A DNA stretch of 64,000 nt from Streptomyces sp. CC228A (GCF_021390935.1 NZ_JAJPUI010000001.1:1178001-1242000); one strand, 5' to 3'. Counted from the stretch's first letter, positions 28,076 to 40,246 are shown. Program-made: numbers and translations. Notes: generated by a model not told the origin, from the sequence alone.

Positions 28076-30247
28076 ATGGACCACACGCAGCAGGGAGATC
28101 TCCGCGCGACCGCCGATGCCGTGCTCGCCCGCCTGGTCGGTGACGCCACCGGCGCGGCCAGGCTGCGCGAGGACCAGTGGCGGGCGATCGAGGCGCTGGT
28201 CGCGCACGGCAGACGGGCCCTGGTGGTGCAGCGCACCGGTTGGGGCAAGTCGGCGGTGTACTTCGTCGCCACGGCGCTGCTGCGGGCGGCGGGCGCGGGC
28301 CCGACCGTCATCGTCTCGCCGCTGCTCGCGCTCATGCGCAACCAGGTGGAGTCGGCTGTCAGGGCCGGGATCCACGCACGGACGATCAACTCGTCGAACC
28401 CGGAGGAGTGGGAGGAGATCCAGGAGGAGATCGCAGGCGGCCGGGTCGACGTCCTGCTGGTGTCACCGGAGCGGCTCAACTCGCTGGGCTTCCGGGAGGA
28501 GGTGCTGCCCCGGCTCGCCGCGGCGGCCGGGCTGCTGGTGGTGGACGAGGCGCACTGCATCTCCGACTGGGGCCACGACTTCCGGCCCGACTACCGCCGG
28601 CTGCGCAGCATGCTGGCGGAGCTTCCCGCCGGTGTGCCGGTCCTCGCGACCACGGCGACGGCCAACGCGCGCGTGACGGCGGACGTCGCCGAGCAGCTCG
28701 GCACGGGCGCGGGCACCGACACACTGGTGCTGCGCGGCCCCCTCGACCGGGAAAGCCTCAGCCTGGGCGTGATCCGGCTGCCCGACGCGGCGCACCGCCT
28801 GGCCTGGCTCGCCGACCACCTCGGTGAGCTGCCGGGATCCGGGATCATCTACACCCTGACGGTCGCGGCGGCCGAGGAAGTCGCCGCCTACCTGCGCCAG
28901 TGCGGGCACACGGTCGCGTCGTACACGGGCCGGACGGAGGACGCGGACCGGCGCCAGGCCGAGGAGGACCTGCTGGCGAACCGCGTCAAGGCGCTGGTCG
29001 CCACCTCGGCGCTGGGCATGGGGTTCGACAAGCCGGACCTGGGGTTCGTCGTGCACGTCGGTTCCCCCTCTTCCCCCATCGCGTACTACCAGCAGGTGGG
29101 CCGGGCCGGGCGAGGGGTGGAGCACGCCGAGGTGCTGCTGCTGCCGGGCCCGGAGGACGAGGCCATCTGGCAGTACTTCGCGTCTGTCGCCTTCCCTCCC
29201 GAGGAGCAGGTGCGGCGCACCCTGGACGTGCTGGCGGGCGCCGGCCGGCCCCTGTCGCTGCCGGCCCTGGAGCCCCTGGTCGAGCTTCGGCGCACCCGAC
29301 TGGAGACCATGCTCAAGGTCCTCGACGTGGACGGTGCGGTGCGCCGGGTCAAGGGCGGCTGGACCAGCACCGGACGCCCGTGGTCGTACGACGCGGAGCG
29401 GTACGAGCGGGTGGCGCGGCAGCGCGCCGCCGAACAGCAGGCGATGCGGGACTACGTCGCGGCGGCGGGGTGCCGCATGGAGTTCCTGCGGCGGCAGTTG
29501 GACGACGCGGAGGCGGCCCCGTGCGGCCGCTGCGACAACTGCGCGGGGCCCCGCTTCGACCCGAAGGTGTCGGCGGCCGCCCTGGACCTGGCGCGCGGTG
29601 AGCTGCGCAGGCCGGGTGTGGAGGTGGAGCCGCGGCGGATGTGGCCTACCGGGCTCGCGGCGGTCGGTGTGGACCTCAAGGGCCGCATCCCCGCCGGGGA
29701 GCAGGCGTTCGCCGGGCGGGCGCTGGGGCGGCTTTCGGACATCGGCTGGGGCAACCGGCTGCGGCCGCTGCTGGCGGAGCAGGCGGCGGACGGACCGGTG
29801 CCGGACGACGTGCTGGACGCGGTGGTGCAGGTGCTGGCCGACTGGGCGAAGGGGCCGGGCGGTTGGGCATCGGGCGCACCGGACGCGCCGCCCCGGCCCG
29901 CCGGGGTCGTGACCGTGCCGTCGCGCGGCCGCCCCGAGTTGGTGGGGTCGCTCGGCGCGCGGATCGCCGACGTGGGCCGGATGCCGCTGCTGGGTTCTCT
30001 CGCCTACGTACCGGAGGAGGCCGGTACGCGTGTCTCGCGGACGAACAGCGCGCAGCGGCTGTGCGGTCTGCACCGGGCCCTGACCGTGCCGCCCGCGCTC
30101 GCCGAGCGCCTGGTGGCGGCCGGTGGTCCGGTGCTGCTGGTCGACGACTTCGCGGACAGCGGCTGGACACTGGCGGTGGCTGCGCGGCTGCTGCGCCGGG
30201 AAGGCGCGCGCGGTGTGTTTCCCCTGGTCCTCGCGGTCACGGGCTGA
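28076..30247 (+). CDS. recQ: RecQ-family ATP-dependent DNA helicase with C-terminal phosphoribosyltransferase-like domain
   Basis: A 723-residue superfamily-2 helicase. Motif I is TGWGKS (54-59), motif II DEAH, followed by the RecQ aromatic loop [14 protein letters not shown]. Motif VI is [11 protein letters not shown]. The zinc-binding segment is ...C(RMEF)...CGRCDNC. A winged-helix-like region follows. The last ~150 residues end in [21 protein letters not shown], the PRPP-binding loop pattern of type I phosphoribosyltransferases (VLLVDDxxxTG), preceded by [10 protein letters not shown] and NSAQR. The helicase unwinds DNA in repair. The extra domain could bind PRPP or only retain the fold. 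The ATG at 28076 has only a weak Shine-Dalgarno sequence (GTGAGG). Confidence 0.9.
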   Translation: MDHTQQGDLRATADAVLARLVGDATGAARLREDQWRAIEALVAHGRRALVVQRTGWGKSAVYFVATALLRAAGAGPTVIVSPLLALMRNQVESAVRAGIHARTINSSNPEEWEEIQEEIAGGRVDVLLVSPERLNSLGFREEVLPRLAAAAGLLVVDEAHCISDWGHDFRPDYRRLRSMLAELPAGVPVLATTATANARVTADVAEQLGTGAGTDTLVLRGPLDRESLSLGVIRLPDAAHRLAWLADHLGELPGSGIIYTLTVAAAEEVAAYLRQCGHTVASYTGRTEDADRRQAEEDLLANRVKALVATSALGMGFDKPDLGFVVHVGSPSSPIAYYQQVGRAGRGVEHAEVLLLPGPEDEAIWQYFASVAFPPEEQVRRTLDVLAGAGRPLSLPALEPLVELRRTRLETMLKVLDVDGAVRRVKGGWTSTGRPWSYDAERYERVARQRAAEQQAMRDYVAAAGCRMEFLRRQLDDAEAAPCGRCDNCAGPRFDPKVSAAALDLARGELRRPGVEVEPRRMWPTGLAAVGVDLKGRIPAGEQAFAGRALGRLSDIGWGNRLRPLLAEQAADGPVPDDVLDAVVQVLADWAKGPGGWASGAPDAPPRPAGVVTVPSRGRPELVGSLGARIADVGRMPLLGSLAYVPEEAGTRVSRTNSAQRLCGLHRALTVPPALAERLVAAGGPVLLVDDFADSGWTLAVAARLLRREGARGVFPLVLAVTG

Positions 30248-30461
30248 GACCGGCGGTAACGAAATTCACCACGTCGGAATTGGGTCCCATACCATCCCAT
30301 TCCCGTCAGGGGCCCCAATTGCTCGTTGCCGCCCGCCCGTGGCGCCCGCAAGAATTGGATTGAGCCCCCTACACGGCCATTCGCGGTCCGACAGGGCCGT
30401 GTGGCGGCGCGCCCCCACCCGTCCCTGCCCGCTCTGTGGGCGCGTATGCGAAGGGAGGACC

Positions 30462-31091
30462 GTGACCTTCGGATTCGCTCCGTCCGCAGCCGCTTCGTTG
30501 ACCACGCCGACCGCCTCCGCCAACCGGCTCGCGCGCATTCTTGAACCGGACGAGTGGGCGGCCGCCGAAATTCCCTTGCTGCGCAATCCCCGTGAGGTGG
30601 TCACCGGATTGCACGCCCGGCATCGACCGACGCCGGGAACCGTCGTCGTCGCCGTGCTCGACCACGAGGAACGGCTGGCGGCCAGTGCCTCGTTCAGGCC
30701 CCTGCCCGCCGCAGCCGACGGGTGGGAGTTCCGCAACGCACTGCTCGCCCACCTTCGCCGGGTCGTCCCCCATGACCTGCGGCGGCGCGTCCCCGTCCGT
30801 ACCGCCCTGCTGCTCCGCTGCCGGGAGGGCGACGAGCGGTGGACGGCTGAGGACGGCGCGTGGCTGTGGGGGCTGCGGGACGCCTGTACCCTGCACGGCC
30901 TGCGCTGCGGTGCGTACATCACGCTGACGCAGGGCGGCTGGCAGGTGCTGGGTGACGGGCGCGGGGGGCGGCACCCGCACTCCGCCTCGCCCGCCGGCGA
31001 CCTGGCCGACGCCCTTGCGGGAGGGGACCAGGAGGCGCTGCGCAGTGCGGGCGGCGCCACCGGGCCCCTGCGGCGCACTGCCGCGCGCTGA
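30462..31091 (+). CDS. Hypothetical protein, 209 residues
   Basis: GTG at 30462 with GGGAGG 4 nt upstream. The protein is soluble and mixed alpha/beta: an N-terminal Ala/Thr-rich 25 residues, then LEPDEWAAAEIPLLRNPREVVTGLHARH, a beta strand TVVVAVLDHEERLAA, and a well-formed segment WLWGLRDACTLHGLRCGAYITLTQGGWQVL. The alternation of a VVAVLD strand and an H-G-L-R...T-x2-GW end recalls RadC/JAB-like proteins, but I see no JAMM zinc motif. It has a Gly/Arg-rich tail. I do not recognise a function. It is downstream of recQ by 214 bp on the same strand and has its own terminator. Confidence 0.72.
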   Translation: MTFGFAPSAAASLTTPTASANRLARILEPDEWAAAEIPLLRNPREVVTGLHARHRPTPGTVVVAVLDHEERLAASASFRPLPAAADGWEFRNALLAHLRRVVPHDLRRRVPVRTALLLRCREGDERWTAEDGAWLWGLRDACTLHGLRCGAYITLTQGGWQVLGDGRGGRHPHSASPAGDLADALAGGDQEALRSAGGATGPLRRTAAR

Positions 31092-31127
31092 GGCACGACC
31101 GCGGCCGCGGCGGCACCCGGCGTAGGC

Positions 31128-31153
31128 GCGGACGCCTTACCCACGGCGTCCGC
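31128..31153 (+). terminator. Terminator hairpin after the 209-residue hypothetical gene
   Basis: Perfect 9-bp stem GCGGACGCC / GGCGTCCGC with an 8-nt loop, 36 bp past the stop. Confidence 0.7.
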
Positions 31154-31522
31154 ACCGTGGCGCAGTCACCGTCACGCCGGCGCAGCCGCAGCCAAGCCGC
31201 GTGCTCGGCATGCGCCCATCGGCATGCGCCGTGCGGCATGGCGGCCCCCTGGCAAGGAAGGCGCGCGGCAACCGGCGTGCAGCCGCCCGCACCACAGGCA
31301 TGGTGCGGTGCGGGCAAGCCCGCCGTCGCCCCGGCCGAACCGCTCAGCTGCCGGCACGGCGTGAACCACCGCACGCCGGCCGCCCGGCCGCGGCGGCGCA
31401 CGCCGCACGAACCGACCGCAGCGCACGCGCCCCGCACCACCCCGGCACGGGCTCGGCACGCCCTGCGGGCCGCACGGCACGGCGTACCGCCGCCGCCCGC
31501 CGCGCCTGCGGGCGAGGTGCCG
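31154..31522. other. Gene-free GC-rich gap
   Basis: Between convergent genes. It contains degenerate GCAC/CGGCAC-rich sequence. Open frames on both strands lack ribosome sites and recognisable protein sequence, so I annotate nothing. Confidence 0.6.
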
Positions 31523-32131
31523 TCAGACGCCAGCGGCCAGCACGGCGTTGATGCGCTGGGGGTCGCCGCACACGATCAGCAGCGTGCCGGCGCGGTTGAG
31601 GGCCGCCGGCAGGGCGCGGGCCGCGGCGGTCTCGTCGCCGCCGTTGACCGCGACGACGACCACGGGCCGGTTCGAGGCGCGCTCCACGGCGGAGGCGTCC
31701 GCGAAGAAGACGTCCTCGCGGGCGTCGTGCTGCGCCCAGTACGACGCTTCGCCGAAGGACAGCTCGTGCGCGGCCCATGGGTGCTGCTCGCCCGTCGTGA
31801 GGACCAGGATGTCGCCGGGTGCACGGCCGCTCTCCAGCAGGAGGTCGACCGCCTCCTCCGCGGCGTCCACGGCGCCGTCCACCGGGGCGGGAACCAACTG
31901 GATCTGGGGTCGGGACGGTTGGGTACCGGAACGATTCTCCGTCGCCGGCTTCGGCCTCGCGGGCCCGGGAGCCGGGCTGCCCGGCCGGGGCGAGGCCGCG
32001 GAACGCGGTCCGGGTACGGGACGGGGTCCGGGTACGGGACGTGGGGTCGGCGCGGGGCGGCCGGCGGCCGGCGTGGCGCGGGGACCCTGGGCACTCTCGT
32101 GAATCTGAGGCTCCTCGGGGATGAGAGGCAT
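31523..32131 (-). CDS. Hypothetical protein, 202 residues, Pro-rich N-terminus
   Basis: Start chosen at ATG 32131 (MPLIPEEPQIHESAQG). The N-terminal ~80 residues are Pro/Arg/Ala-rich and disordered, with a PRPVPGP duplication. A folded C-terminal ~120 residues follows (IQLVPAPVDGAVDAAEEAVDLLLESGRAPGDILVLTTGEQHPW ... RPVVVVAVNGG ... AGTLLIVCGDPQRINAVL). That pattern of strands ending in VLTTG, VVVAVN and LLIVCGDPQ resembles the C-terminal lobe of superfamily-1 helicases, here without ATPase motifs. No Shine-Dalgarno sequence is visible and a TACATATGC patch lies just upstream, so a leaderless transcript is possible. It is upstream of rnhB's 3' end; function unknown. Confidence 0.65.
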   Translation of the reverse strand: MPLIPEEPQIHESAQGPRATPAAGRPAPTPRPVPGPRPVPGPRSAASPRPGSPAPGPARPKPATENRSGTQPSRPQIQLVPAPVDGAVDAAEEAVDLLLESGRAPGDILVLTTGEQHPWAAHELSFGEASYWAQHDAREDVFFADASAVERASNRPVVVVAVNGGDETAAARALPAALNRAGTLLIVCGDPQRINAVLAAGV

Positions 32132-32225
32132 AAATGCATATGTATCAAACGCCGCTGCGGAAGGCACCGGCGGGTCGTGCGCCCGGTCGCGGCCCGCCGA
32201 CCGGGACCTGGCGGAGAGTCAGCGG

Positions 32226-32936
32226 TCAGAACTCGAAGCCGAGCTGGCCCCCGCTCTCCAGAGCGGCCGCGTCAGCGGAGACGCGGACCTTCTTGAGGTG
32301 CCGCCACTGCGGCAGCGCGTCCAGGTAGGCCCAGGACAGCCGGTGGAGCGGGGTGGGACCCTGCTCCGCCAGCGCGGCCTTGTGCGTGGGCGACGGGTAG
32401 CCCGCGTTGGCGCCGAACCCGAAGGGCACGTACACGGAGGACTGCTCCTCCAGCGCGGCCATGTAGGCGTCCCGCCGCACCTTCGCGATCACGGAGGCAG
32501 CGGCCACCGCGACGCAGGACTGGTCGCCCTTGACCACCGTGCGCACCCGCCAGGGGCCGCCGAGGTAGTCGTGCTTGCCGTCGAGGATCACCGCGTCCGG
32601 CCGCACCGGCAGGGCGTCGAGCGCACGGACGGCCGCGAGCCGCAGCGCCGCCGTCATCCCGAGTTCGTCGATCTCCTCGGGGGACGCCGAACCCAGGGCG
32701 TGGGCGGTGACCCACTGTTCGAGCTCCGCGGCCAGTTCGCCGCGCCGCTTGGCGGTGAGGAGCTTGGAGTCGGTGAGTCCGGTCGGCGGTCGGCGCAGTC
32801 CGGTGACGGCCGCGCACACCGTGACGGGTCCCGCCCACGCCCCGCGTCCGACTTCGTCGACTCCGGCGATGACTTTGGCGCCGGTGGTCGCCCGGATCGA
32901 GCGCTCGACGGTGTGGGTGGGGGGTTCGTACGGCAT
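32226..32936 (-). CDS. rnhB: Ribonuclease HII
   Basis: A 236-residue RNase H2. It removes ribonucleotides embedded in DNA and RNA primers. Metal-binding motifs are visible: [14 protein letters not shown] with the Asp-Glu pair (about residues 26-27), [11 protein letters not shown] with the third acidic residue, and [21 protein letters not shown] with the fourth. The [12 protein letters not shown] substrate loop and the tyrosine-containing [11 protein letters not shown] segment are present. The ATG at 32936 has no clear Shine-Dalgarno sequence; GTAACCT upstream could be a -10 of a leaderless transcript. Length is typical. Confidence 0.95.
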   Translation of the reverse strand: MPYEPPTHTVERSIRATTGAKVIAGVDEVGRGAWAGPVTVCAAVTGLRRPPTGLTDSKLLTAKRRGELAAELEQWVTAHALGSASPEEIDELGMTAALRLAAVRALDALPVRPDAVILDGKHDYLGGPWRVRTVVKGDQSCVAVAAASVIAKVRRDAYMAALEEQSSVYVPFGFGANAGYPSPTHKAALAEQGPTPLHRLSWAYLDALPQWRHLKKVRVSADAAALESGGQLGFEF

Positions 32937-33000
32937 GGCGACTGACAGGTTACGCCGCCCGTCCCCGGCCGCAACACCCGGATGGCGTTTCCGCGCCGTA

Positions 33001-33060
33001 CCGGTGCCGTGCCGCGTGGCCGGTACCGCTCCGGTGCCGTGCCGCGTGGCCGGTACCGCT
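33001..33060. repeat. Two perfect tandem copies of a 30-bp unit
   Basis: Copies 33001-33030 and 33031-33060 are identical, starting CCGGTGCCGTGCCGCGTGGC. They lie 65 bp upstream of the rnhB start, in the 236-bp gap before the glycohydrolase stop. Confidence 0.9.
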
Positions 33061-33172
33061 GCGGACCGGCCGCCGCACGGAAAGCGGGGCGACGGCGGCG
33101 GGACGGCCTTCACCACCGCCGCACGCCACCATCGTAGGCCCGTCGCGCCACGGACGGACCGGGGCGCCGGGG

Positions 33173-34084
33173 TCAGTACGCCGGCCCGGCCGGGAGCCAG
33201 CCCGGCAGCGCCTCGGTCCGGTCCCGCCAGGCCTCCGGCGGCGCCCCGGCCGGAGCGGACGCGACGACCCCGCCGACGATGGCGCAGGTCGTGTCCATGT
33301 CCCCGCCCACCTGCGCCGTGGTCCAGAAGCCCTGCTCGTAGTCGCCCAGGGCCCGGGCAGCCGACCACAGGGCGAACGGCACGGTGTCGTGCGCACTGGT
33401 GCGCCTCCCGCACCCGAGGACGGCGGCGACGGTCTGCGGGTCGCCGTAGTCCAGCATGTCCCGTGCGCGCCGCAGCCCGGCACCGACGGCGCTGCGCGGT
33501 ACGAGGGCGATCACCGCGTCCAGGAAGTCCGTGGCCTTGGGCGGGCCGCCGGGGGCGGCGGCCAGAGCCGCCGCGGCCGCCACCGCCATGCAGCCGACGA
33601 CGGCCTCACGGTGCTGGTGCGTGGTGTACGAGGAGATCTCCGCCTGGTGGGTGGCCTGCTCGGGATCGTCGGCGTACCAGGCGCCGAGCGGCGCGATACG
33701 CATGGCGGCGCCGTTGCCCCAGGAGCCCTGTCCCTGGAACAGACCGGCGGCGATCTCCCGCCAGTCGCCGCCCTCGCGGATCAGCCGCAGCATCCTGTCG
33801 ACGGCGGACCCGTAGCCGCGGTCGACATCGTGGTGCTCGGCGAAGGAGCGGGCGAGGGAGTCCTGGTCGATGCGGCCGTGTGCGGCGAGGACGGCGACGA
33901 CGGAGCAGGCCATCTCCGTGTCGTCGGTCCACTGCCAGGTGCCGGGGGGCAGCTCGCGGCGCTTCAGCAGGGGGTAGTGGGCGGGCACGAAGAACTGGGA
34001 GCCCAGAGCGTCGCCCACGGCCAGCCCCCGCAGGCTGGCCAGGGCGCGCCGGAAGCGCTGGGCGGAAGCGGAGTCAGCGGTCAT
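33173..34084 (-). CDS. ADP-ribosylglycohydrolase family protein
   Basis: A 303-residue DraG/ARH-type hydrolase. The magnesium-binding motifs are WTDDTEMA near residue 52 and [13 protein letters not shown] near residue 260. Other conserved pieces are the N-terminal [12 protein letters not shown] and [15 protein letters not shown]. These enzymes release ADP-ribose from arginine, serine or nucleic-acid substrates and reverse ADP-ribosylation; the exact target is unknown. The gene is complete, with ATG at 34084. Its upstream gap carries two tandem repeat arrays. Confidence 0.92.
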   Translation of the reverse strand: MTADSASAQRFRRALASLRGLAVGDALGSQFFVPAHYPLLKRRELPPGTWQWTDDTEMACSVVAVLAAHGRIDQDSLARSFAEHHDVDRGYGSAVDRMLRLIREGGDWREIAAGLFQGQGSWGNGAAMRIAPLGAWYADDPEQATHQAEISSYTTHQHREAVVGCMAVAAAAALAAAPGGPPKATDFLDAVIALVPRSAVGAGLRRARDMLDYGDPQTVAAVLGCGRRTSAHDTVPFALWSAARALGDYEQGFWTTAQVGGDMDTTCAIVGGVVASAPAGAPPEAWRDRTEALPGWLPAGPAY

Positions 34085-34214
34085 CGCCCGGCCACTCTAT
34101 CCGGTGGGAGGGCACCGGCCAGGGTGACGCCGTGCACACCGGCGCCGCCGGAGCGACCACCGTCGGGCGGAGCCCGCACGAACCGCACCCGGGACCCCTG
34201 CCCCTCTGCTCCTG

Positions 34215-34244
34215 CCCCTGCCCCTGCCCCTGCCCCTGCCCCTG
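34215..34244. repeat. Hexanucleotide array (CCCCTG)x5
   Basis: Five perfect CCCCTG units, with imperfect units before them from 34196. It lies 130 bp upstream of the ADP-ribosylglycohydrolase start, in the 403-bp gap 34085-34487, which has no supported gene. Confidence 0.9.
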
Positions 34245-34385
34245 CGGACTGGACCTCGCTGCTGCCGTGCGGGCCGCGTTCCCGTCCCGGCGGCCTGCCG
34301 CCCCGGCTCCTGCCGTCCCGCTGCCTGCGCCCCGTTCCCTCGGATCCGGCCCGCCCCTTCGGATCCGGAGCTTCCGGTTCCACGA

Positions 34386-34481
34386 CAGCTCTCCGTCCCA
34401 GTGACTCTCCGCCGCAGCGACTCTCCGCCGCAGCGACTCACCGCTCCGGCGACTCACCGCTCCGGCAGCTCTCCGTGCCGG
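34386..34481. repeat. Six tandem copies of a 16-bp unit
   Basis: Consensus CGACTCTCCGCCGCAG with variants (CGACTCACCGCTCCGG twice, CAGCTCTCCGTGCCGG). The array ends 6 bp before the stop codon of the DUF4937 gene (minus strand), so it forms that gene's 3' untranslated region. Confidence 0.9.
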
Positions 34482-34487
34482 CGGCCC

Positions 34488-35093
34488 TCAGACGGTCCAG
34501 GCCGCGTCGAGGTCCACGACGTCCCCCGCCAGTGCCACCACGTCGACGGCGAGCTGGGCGCGCAGCGCGAGCCGTTCCACCCGCTCGGTGCGGTACTTGC
34601 CGTGCTCGGCGGCGGAGCGCCACATGGAGAGGACGACGAACTCGTTCCCGGGAGCTTCGCCGAAGAGGCCGCGCAGCATGCCGGGTGATCCGGCCATGGC
34701 CGGGTTCCACACCTTCTCCTGCATGAGGGCGTAGTGCTCGACCCGGTCCTCCCGGATCCGGCTGTGTGCGACGCGCACGACGTCAGCGTCGGTGAACCGC
34801 GGTTCGAAGCCCGTCTTCACGTCGAAGCGGTGGTCGAACAACCGCACCTGCATGTCCGTGTACGTGCCGGTCTGCGCGGCGGCCAGCCGGTCGTGGGAGC
34901 GGGCCATGAAGGAGTCGTAGAAGGCCCGGCTCTCCCAGAAGGAGAACACGTGCGCCACACCGGGGCGCAGCCGGCTCCATCCGCCGCCCTGCCCGCGGAA
35001 CCCCGGCTCCCCCGGCAACCCCGCCCATTTCCGCTGCCCCCTCTCGAACCCCCGGCGGTCCACGACGGTGCAGCGCATCCACTTGACCAGCAC
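34488..35093 (-). CDS. DUF4937 (YdbC-like) protein
   Basis: A 201-residue protein. The N-terminal LVKWMRCTVVDRRGFERGQRKWAGLPGEPGF and HVFSFWESRAFYDSFMARSHDRLA form the DUF4937 ferredoxin-like domain. The second half (VVRVAHSRIREDRVEHYALMQEKVWNPAM ... FVVLSMWRSAAEHGKYR) is an antibiotic-biosynthesis-monooxygenase-like (ABM) fold, seen as two related alpha/beta-barrel halves. The GTG at 35093 is preferred because conserved sequence starts there; ATG 35134 is possible. Function is unknown; ABM folds often bind heme or oxidise small molecules. Confidence 0.78.
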   Translation of the reverse strand: MLVKWMRCTVVDRRGFERGQRKWAGLPGEPGFRGQGGGWSRLRPGVAHVFSFWESRAFYDSFMARSHDRLAAAQTGTYTDMQVRLFDHRFDVKTGFEPRFTDADVVRVAHSRIREDRVEHYALMQEKVWNPAMAGSPGMLRGLFGEAPGNEFVVLSMWRSAAEHGKYRTERVERLALRAQLAVDVVALAGDVVDLDAAWTV

Positions 35094-35377
35094 CGCGCCA
35101 TCGTACGGCGCGCGGAGCCGCCGGGTCCCGGCCATGGCGGACCCCGCCCCCGCGCGCGGAGGCGTACCGCGAGCGGTGTGGCGAGCGTGGCGGCAGTCGT
35201 CGAACCGGATCCGGGAACGAGGGGCGCCCGCGTGCCCGATGGCGCCGATCAGGGGTGGCCGGGCGGCGGCCACCGCACGGCGTGCCGCACTGACGCTCCG
35301 TGACACCATGGGCAAGGAGACAAGTGCGGGCGGCAGTTGGCCGTGCCGCACGGACCGGCAGCAGAGAGGGGGAGCCG

Positions 35378-35908
35378 ATGAGCAACCTCAACAAGGGGAT
35401 CGCCAAGGCCGAGGTGGACCTCAAGTGGGACCCGAACACGGGCGGCGGGCCCGTGCACGACCTGGACATCATCGCCGCGGTGTACCGGGCGGAGGACCCG
35501 TACGGGGAGCCCGCCTACCTGGTGCACTTCGACAGCCGCTCACCGGACGGCACGATCACGCTGAGCCGGGACAGCCGGACGGGGCAGGGCCTGGGCGTCG
35601 ACGAGTCGATGGTCCTGGAGCTTGACCGGCTGTCCGACGCCTACGGGCGCGTGATGGTGGGGGTCGCCGTCCAGCAGAGCGGCGGCCCGGTCGTCTTCGG
35701 GCAGGTGGCGCGCACGCGGCTGGTGATGAGGGAGGGCTACGAGGAGCTGATGGCGGTCGACTTCAGCGGCCTGCGGGACGCCACGGCGGCGACCGTCGTG
35801 GAGTTCACGCGCGAGGGCGGCGGCCCCTGGCGGATGCGCCCCCTCGTGCGCGGCTTCGACGGCGACCCGCAGTCCTTCGTCCGCGACATGGGCGCCCGCG
35901 TGCCCTGA
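35378..35908 (+). CDS. TerD-family protein
   Basis: A 176-residue TerD/CABP-type protein. It opens MSNLNKGIAKAEVDLKWDPN and has DLDIIAAVYRAEDPYGEPAYLVHFDSRSPDGTITLSRDSRTGQG, which fits the DxDxxA and D-S-R/D-G calcium-site pattern of tellurium-resistance TerD domains. ATG after GGGGGAG. It is a stand-alone gene here, with no terABC partners in view. The Streptomyces members are numerous; some affect sporulation and calcium handling. Confidence 0.87.
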   Translation: MSNLNKGIAKAEVDLKWDPNTGGGPVHDLDIIAAVYRAEDPYGEPAYLVHFDSRSPDGTITLSRDSRTGQGLGVDESMVLELDRLSDAYGRVMVGVAVQQSGGPVVFGQVARTRLVMREGYEELMAVDFSGLRDATAATVVEFTREGGGPWRMRPLVRGFDGDPQSFVRDMGARVP

Positions 35909-35922
35909 CCTTGTCGTTCAAA

Positions 35923-35938
35923 CGTCCGGCGTCGGACG
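35923..35938 (+). terminator. Small hairpin after the TerD gene
   Basis: CGTCCG-GCGT-CGGACG, with an alternative outer pairing CTTGTCGT / ACGACAAG (35910-35943), immediately after the stop. It is probably the 3' end signal of terD. Confidence 0.6.
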
Positions 35939-36055
35939 ACAAGCTGAGCCTGCGTGCCGCGAGCACCGTGGCGGGGCCGTACGGGACGGCCCGTACCAGC
36001 GGCGCCTCAGGGCCCGCCGGGGGCGTTCCGGTGCCCGGGACACCCGCGACGGCAT

Positions 36056-36092
36056 GACGAAGGGGACCGGCGGTCGGCCGGTCCCCTTCGTC
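36056..36092. terminator. Bidirectional terminator between the TerD gene and nrdJ
   Basis: Perfect 16-bp stem GACGAAGGGGACCGGC / GCCGGTCCCCTTCGTC with a 5-nt loop, between two convergent genes and 55 bp past the nrdJ stop. Confidence 0.85.
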
Positions 36093-36147
36093 AGCGGCGG
36101 TCCGGGAGCGCGTCAGCCACTACGGGCGACGCGTCCCGCGCCCGGTG

Positions 36148-39030
<2,883 letters not shown>

Positions 39031-39199
39031 GCCGCCTCCCATATATGGGCAAAAACACCCTGATGTGCCCAGATCTTCCCAAGGCACGGTCTCTGTCTGT
39101 TGTGATGAGCGCCTGACCAGGCGCCCATCACAGGTCTTGTGGCCGCCGCGACGCGGCCTGTCGTCGGCCGGTCCCGCAGCGGGGCGGCCGGTCAGCCGG

Positions 39200-39712
39200 T
39201 CAGTCGGCGGCGCCCGCGGGCGCCGGGACCTCCTGGGCCCCGCCCGCGCCGCGCTCCCCCGGCGCGGGCCCCCGCTCGCGCAGCTCCGCGATGGCGGCCT
39301 CGAAGTCGTCAAGCGTGTCGAACGCCCGGTAGACGGACGCGAACCGCAGGTAGGCGACCAGGTCGAGCTCCCGAAGCGGGCCGAGTATGGCCAGCCCCAC
39401 GTCGTGAGTGGTGAGCTCCGCGCTGCCGGTGGCACGCACGGCCTCCTCGACCCGCTGACCGAGCTGGGCGAGGGCGTCCTCGGTGACCGGCCGGCCCTGG
39501 CACGCCTTGCGGACGCCGTTGATGACCTTGGTCCGGCTGAAGGGCTCGGTCACTCCGCTGCGCTTCACGACCATGAGCGAGCAGGTCTCCACCGTGGTGA
39601 ACCGGCGGGAGCAGTCGGGGCACTGGCGGCGGCGTCTGATGGACGTGCCGTCGTCGGTGGTGCGACTGTCGACGACGCGGCTGTCGGGGTGCCTGCAGAA
39701 GGGGCAGTGCAT
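39200..39712 (-). CDS. nrdR: Ribonucleotide reductase repressor NrdR
   Basis: A 170-residue protein. It has an N-terminal zinc ribbon ([17 protein letters not shown]...CPDCSRRF) and an ATP-cone domain (about 49-139, [27 protein letters not shown]). The cone senses ATP or dATP and sets oligomer state and DNA binding to NrdR boxes. A C-terminal Pro/Ala/Gly tail of about 20 residues is an extension. ATG at 39712 after GGAGGG. Two NrdR boxes lie about 110-160 bp upstream, so it should autoregulate nrdR-nrdJ. Confidence 0.96.
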   Translation of the reverse strand: MHCPFCRHPDSRVVDSRTTDDGTSIRRRRQCPDCSRRFTTVETCSLMVVKRSGVTEPFSRTKVINGVRKACQGRPVTEDALAQLGQRVEEAVRATGSAELTTHDVGLAILGPLRELDLVAYLRFASVYRAFDTLDDFEAAIAELRERGPAPGERGAGGAQEVPAPAGAAD

Positions 39713-39785
39713 GGATCCCAACCCTCCTTCACAAGCACGACTGAACAGCCCGGCAACCCCTCGCGGGCCTCCCGAAGCAGCCACC

Positions 39786-39791
39786 AGCATA
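39786..39791 (-). promoter_or_regulatory. Candidate -10 of the nrdR-nrdJ promoter
   Basis: TATGCT on the minus strand, 32 bp downstream of the nearer NrdR box. The -35 is poorly conserved, as in many repressor-controlled Streptomyces promoters. Confidence 0.4.
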
Positions 39792-39821
39792 GGCGATCGC
39801 CGCGCTCCCGACCGACGGGGG

Positions 39822-39870
39822 CACCACAACTTGTGGGCGGCGCGCCCCATGCAACCACTACATGTGGTGT
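39822..39870. promoter_or_regulatory. Two NrdR boxes upstream of nrdR
   Basis: Box 1 centres at 39830 (ACCACAACTTGTGGGC), box 2 at 39861 (ACCACTACATGTGGTGT). Both are palindromes of the NrdR consensus ACACWATATATWGTGT family, and their centres are 31 bp apart, the three-helical-turn spacing typical of NrdR operator pairs. Confidence 0.82.
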
Positions 39871-40204
39871 CTGGCCGCTCATTCACCGTGTAGCGCGTGT
39901 CGCGCTGAGCAACCGGCGCGAGGCGCGGCACGAGCCTACGGCACGGCGGTCTCGCGGCCGCTTCCCGCACGGGCGGGCAACCGGCGAAAGGGTGCGCGGG
40001 AGCGGCGGGCCGGCACTCCGCGCGCCCCCGGCGACCCGGAATCCCGGCAGGGAGGCTACCGTAATGGCCGGAATTCGCTCACCGGACGACGGCGGGCGAA
40101 AACGCCCCCGGGCCCGATCGGCGAGCGGGCGCGACGGAGCCGGCGGAGAGGCTCGCACATACACCTCTCCTCACGCACACGTAAGCGTTTCCGGCTTTTT
40201 TCAC

Positions 40205-40220
40205 TCGAACGTGTGTTTGG
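40205..40220 (+). promoter_or_regulatory. SOS (LexA) box upstream of lexA
   Basis: TCGAACGTGTGTTTGG fits the actinobacterial LexA box TCGAACRNNYGTTCGA with changes only near the 3' end. It overlaps the -35 (TTGGCG, 40217-40222) of a promoter whose -10 is TACCGT (40241-40246) at 18-bp spacing, so LexA should repress its own gene. Confidence 0.85.
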
Positions 40221-40246
40221 CGCAACCTTTCGAAAGCAACTACCGT
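40217..40246 (+). promoter_or_regulatory. lexA promoter
   Basis: TTGGCG - 18 bp - TACCGT, 36 bp upstream of the GTG start. It overlaps the LexA box. Confidence 0.6.

Noticed and set aside
39031..39199. Cobalamin riboswitch before nrdJ
   Set aside because: The gap is only 169 bp and lacks the B12-box signature; the operon appears controlled by NrdR boxes upstream of nrdR.
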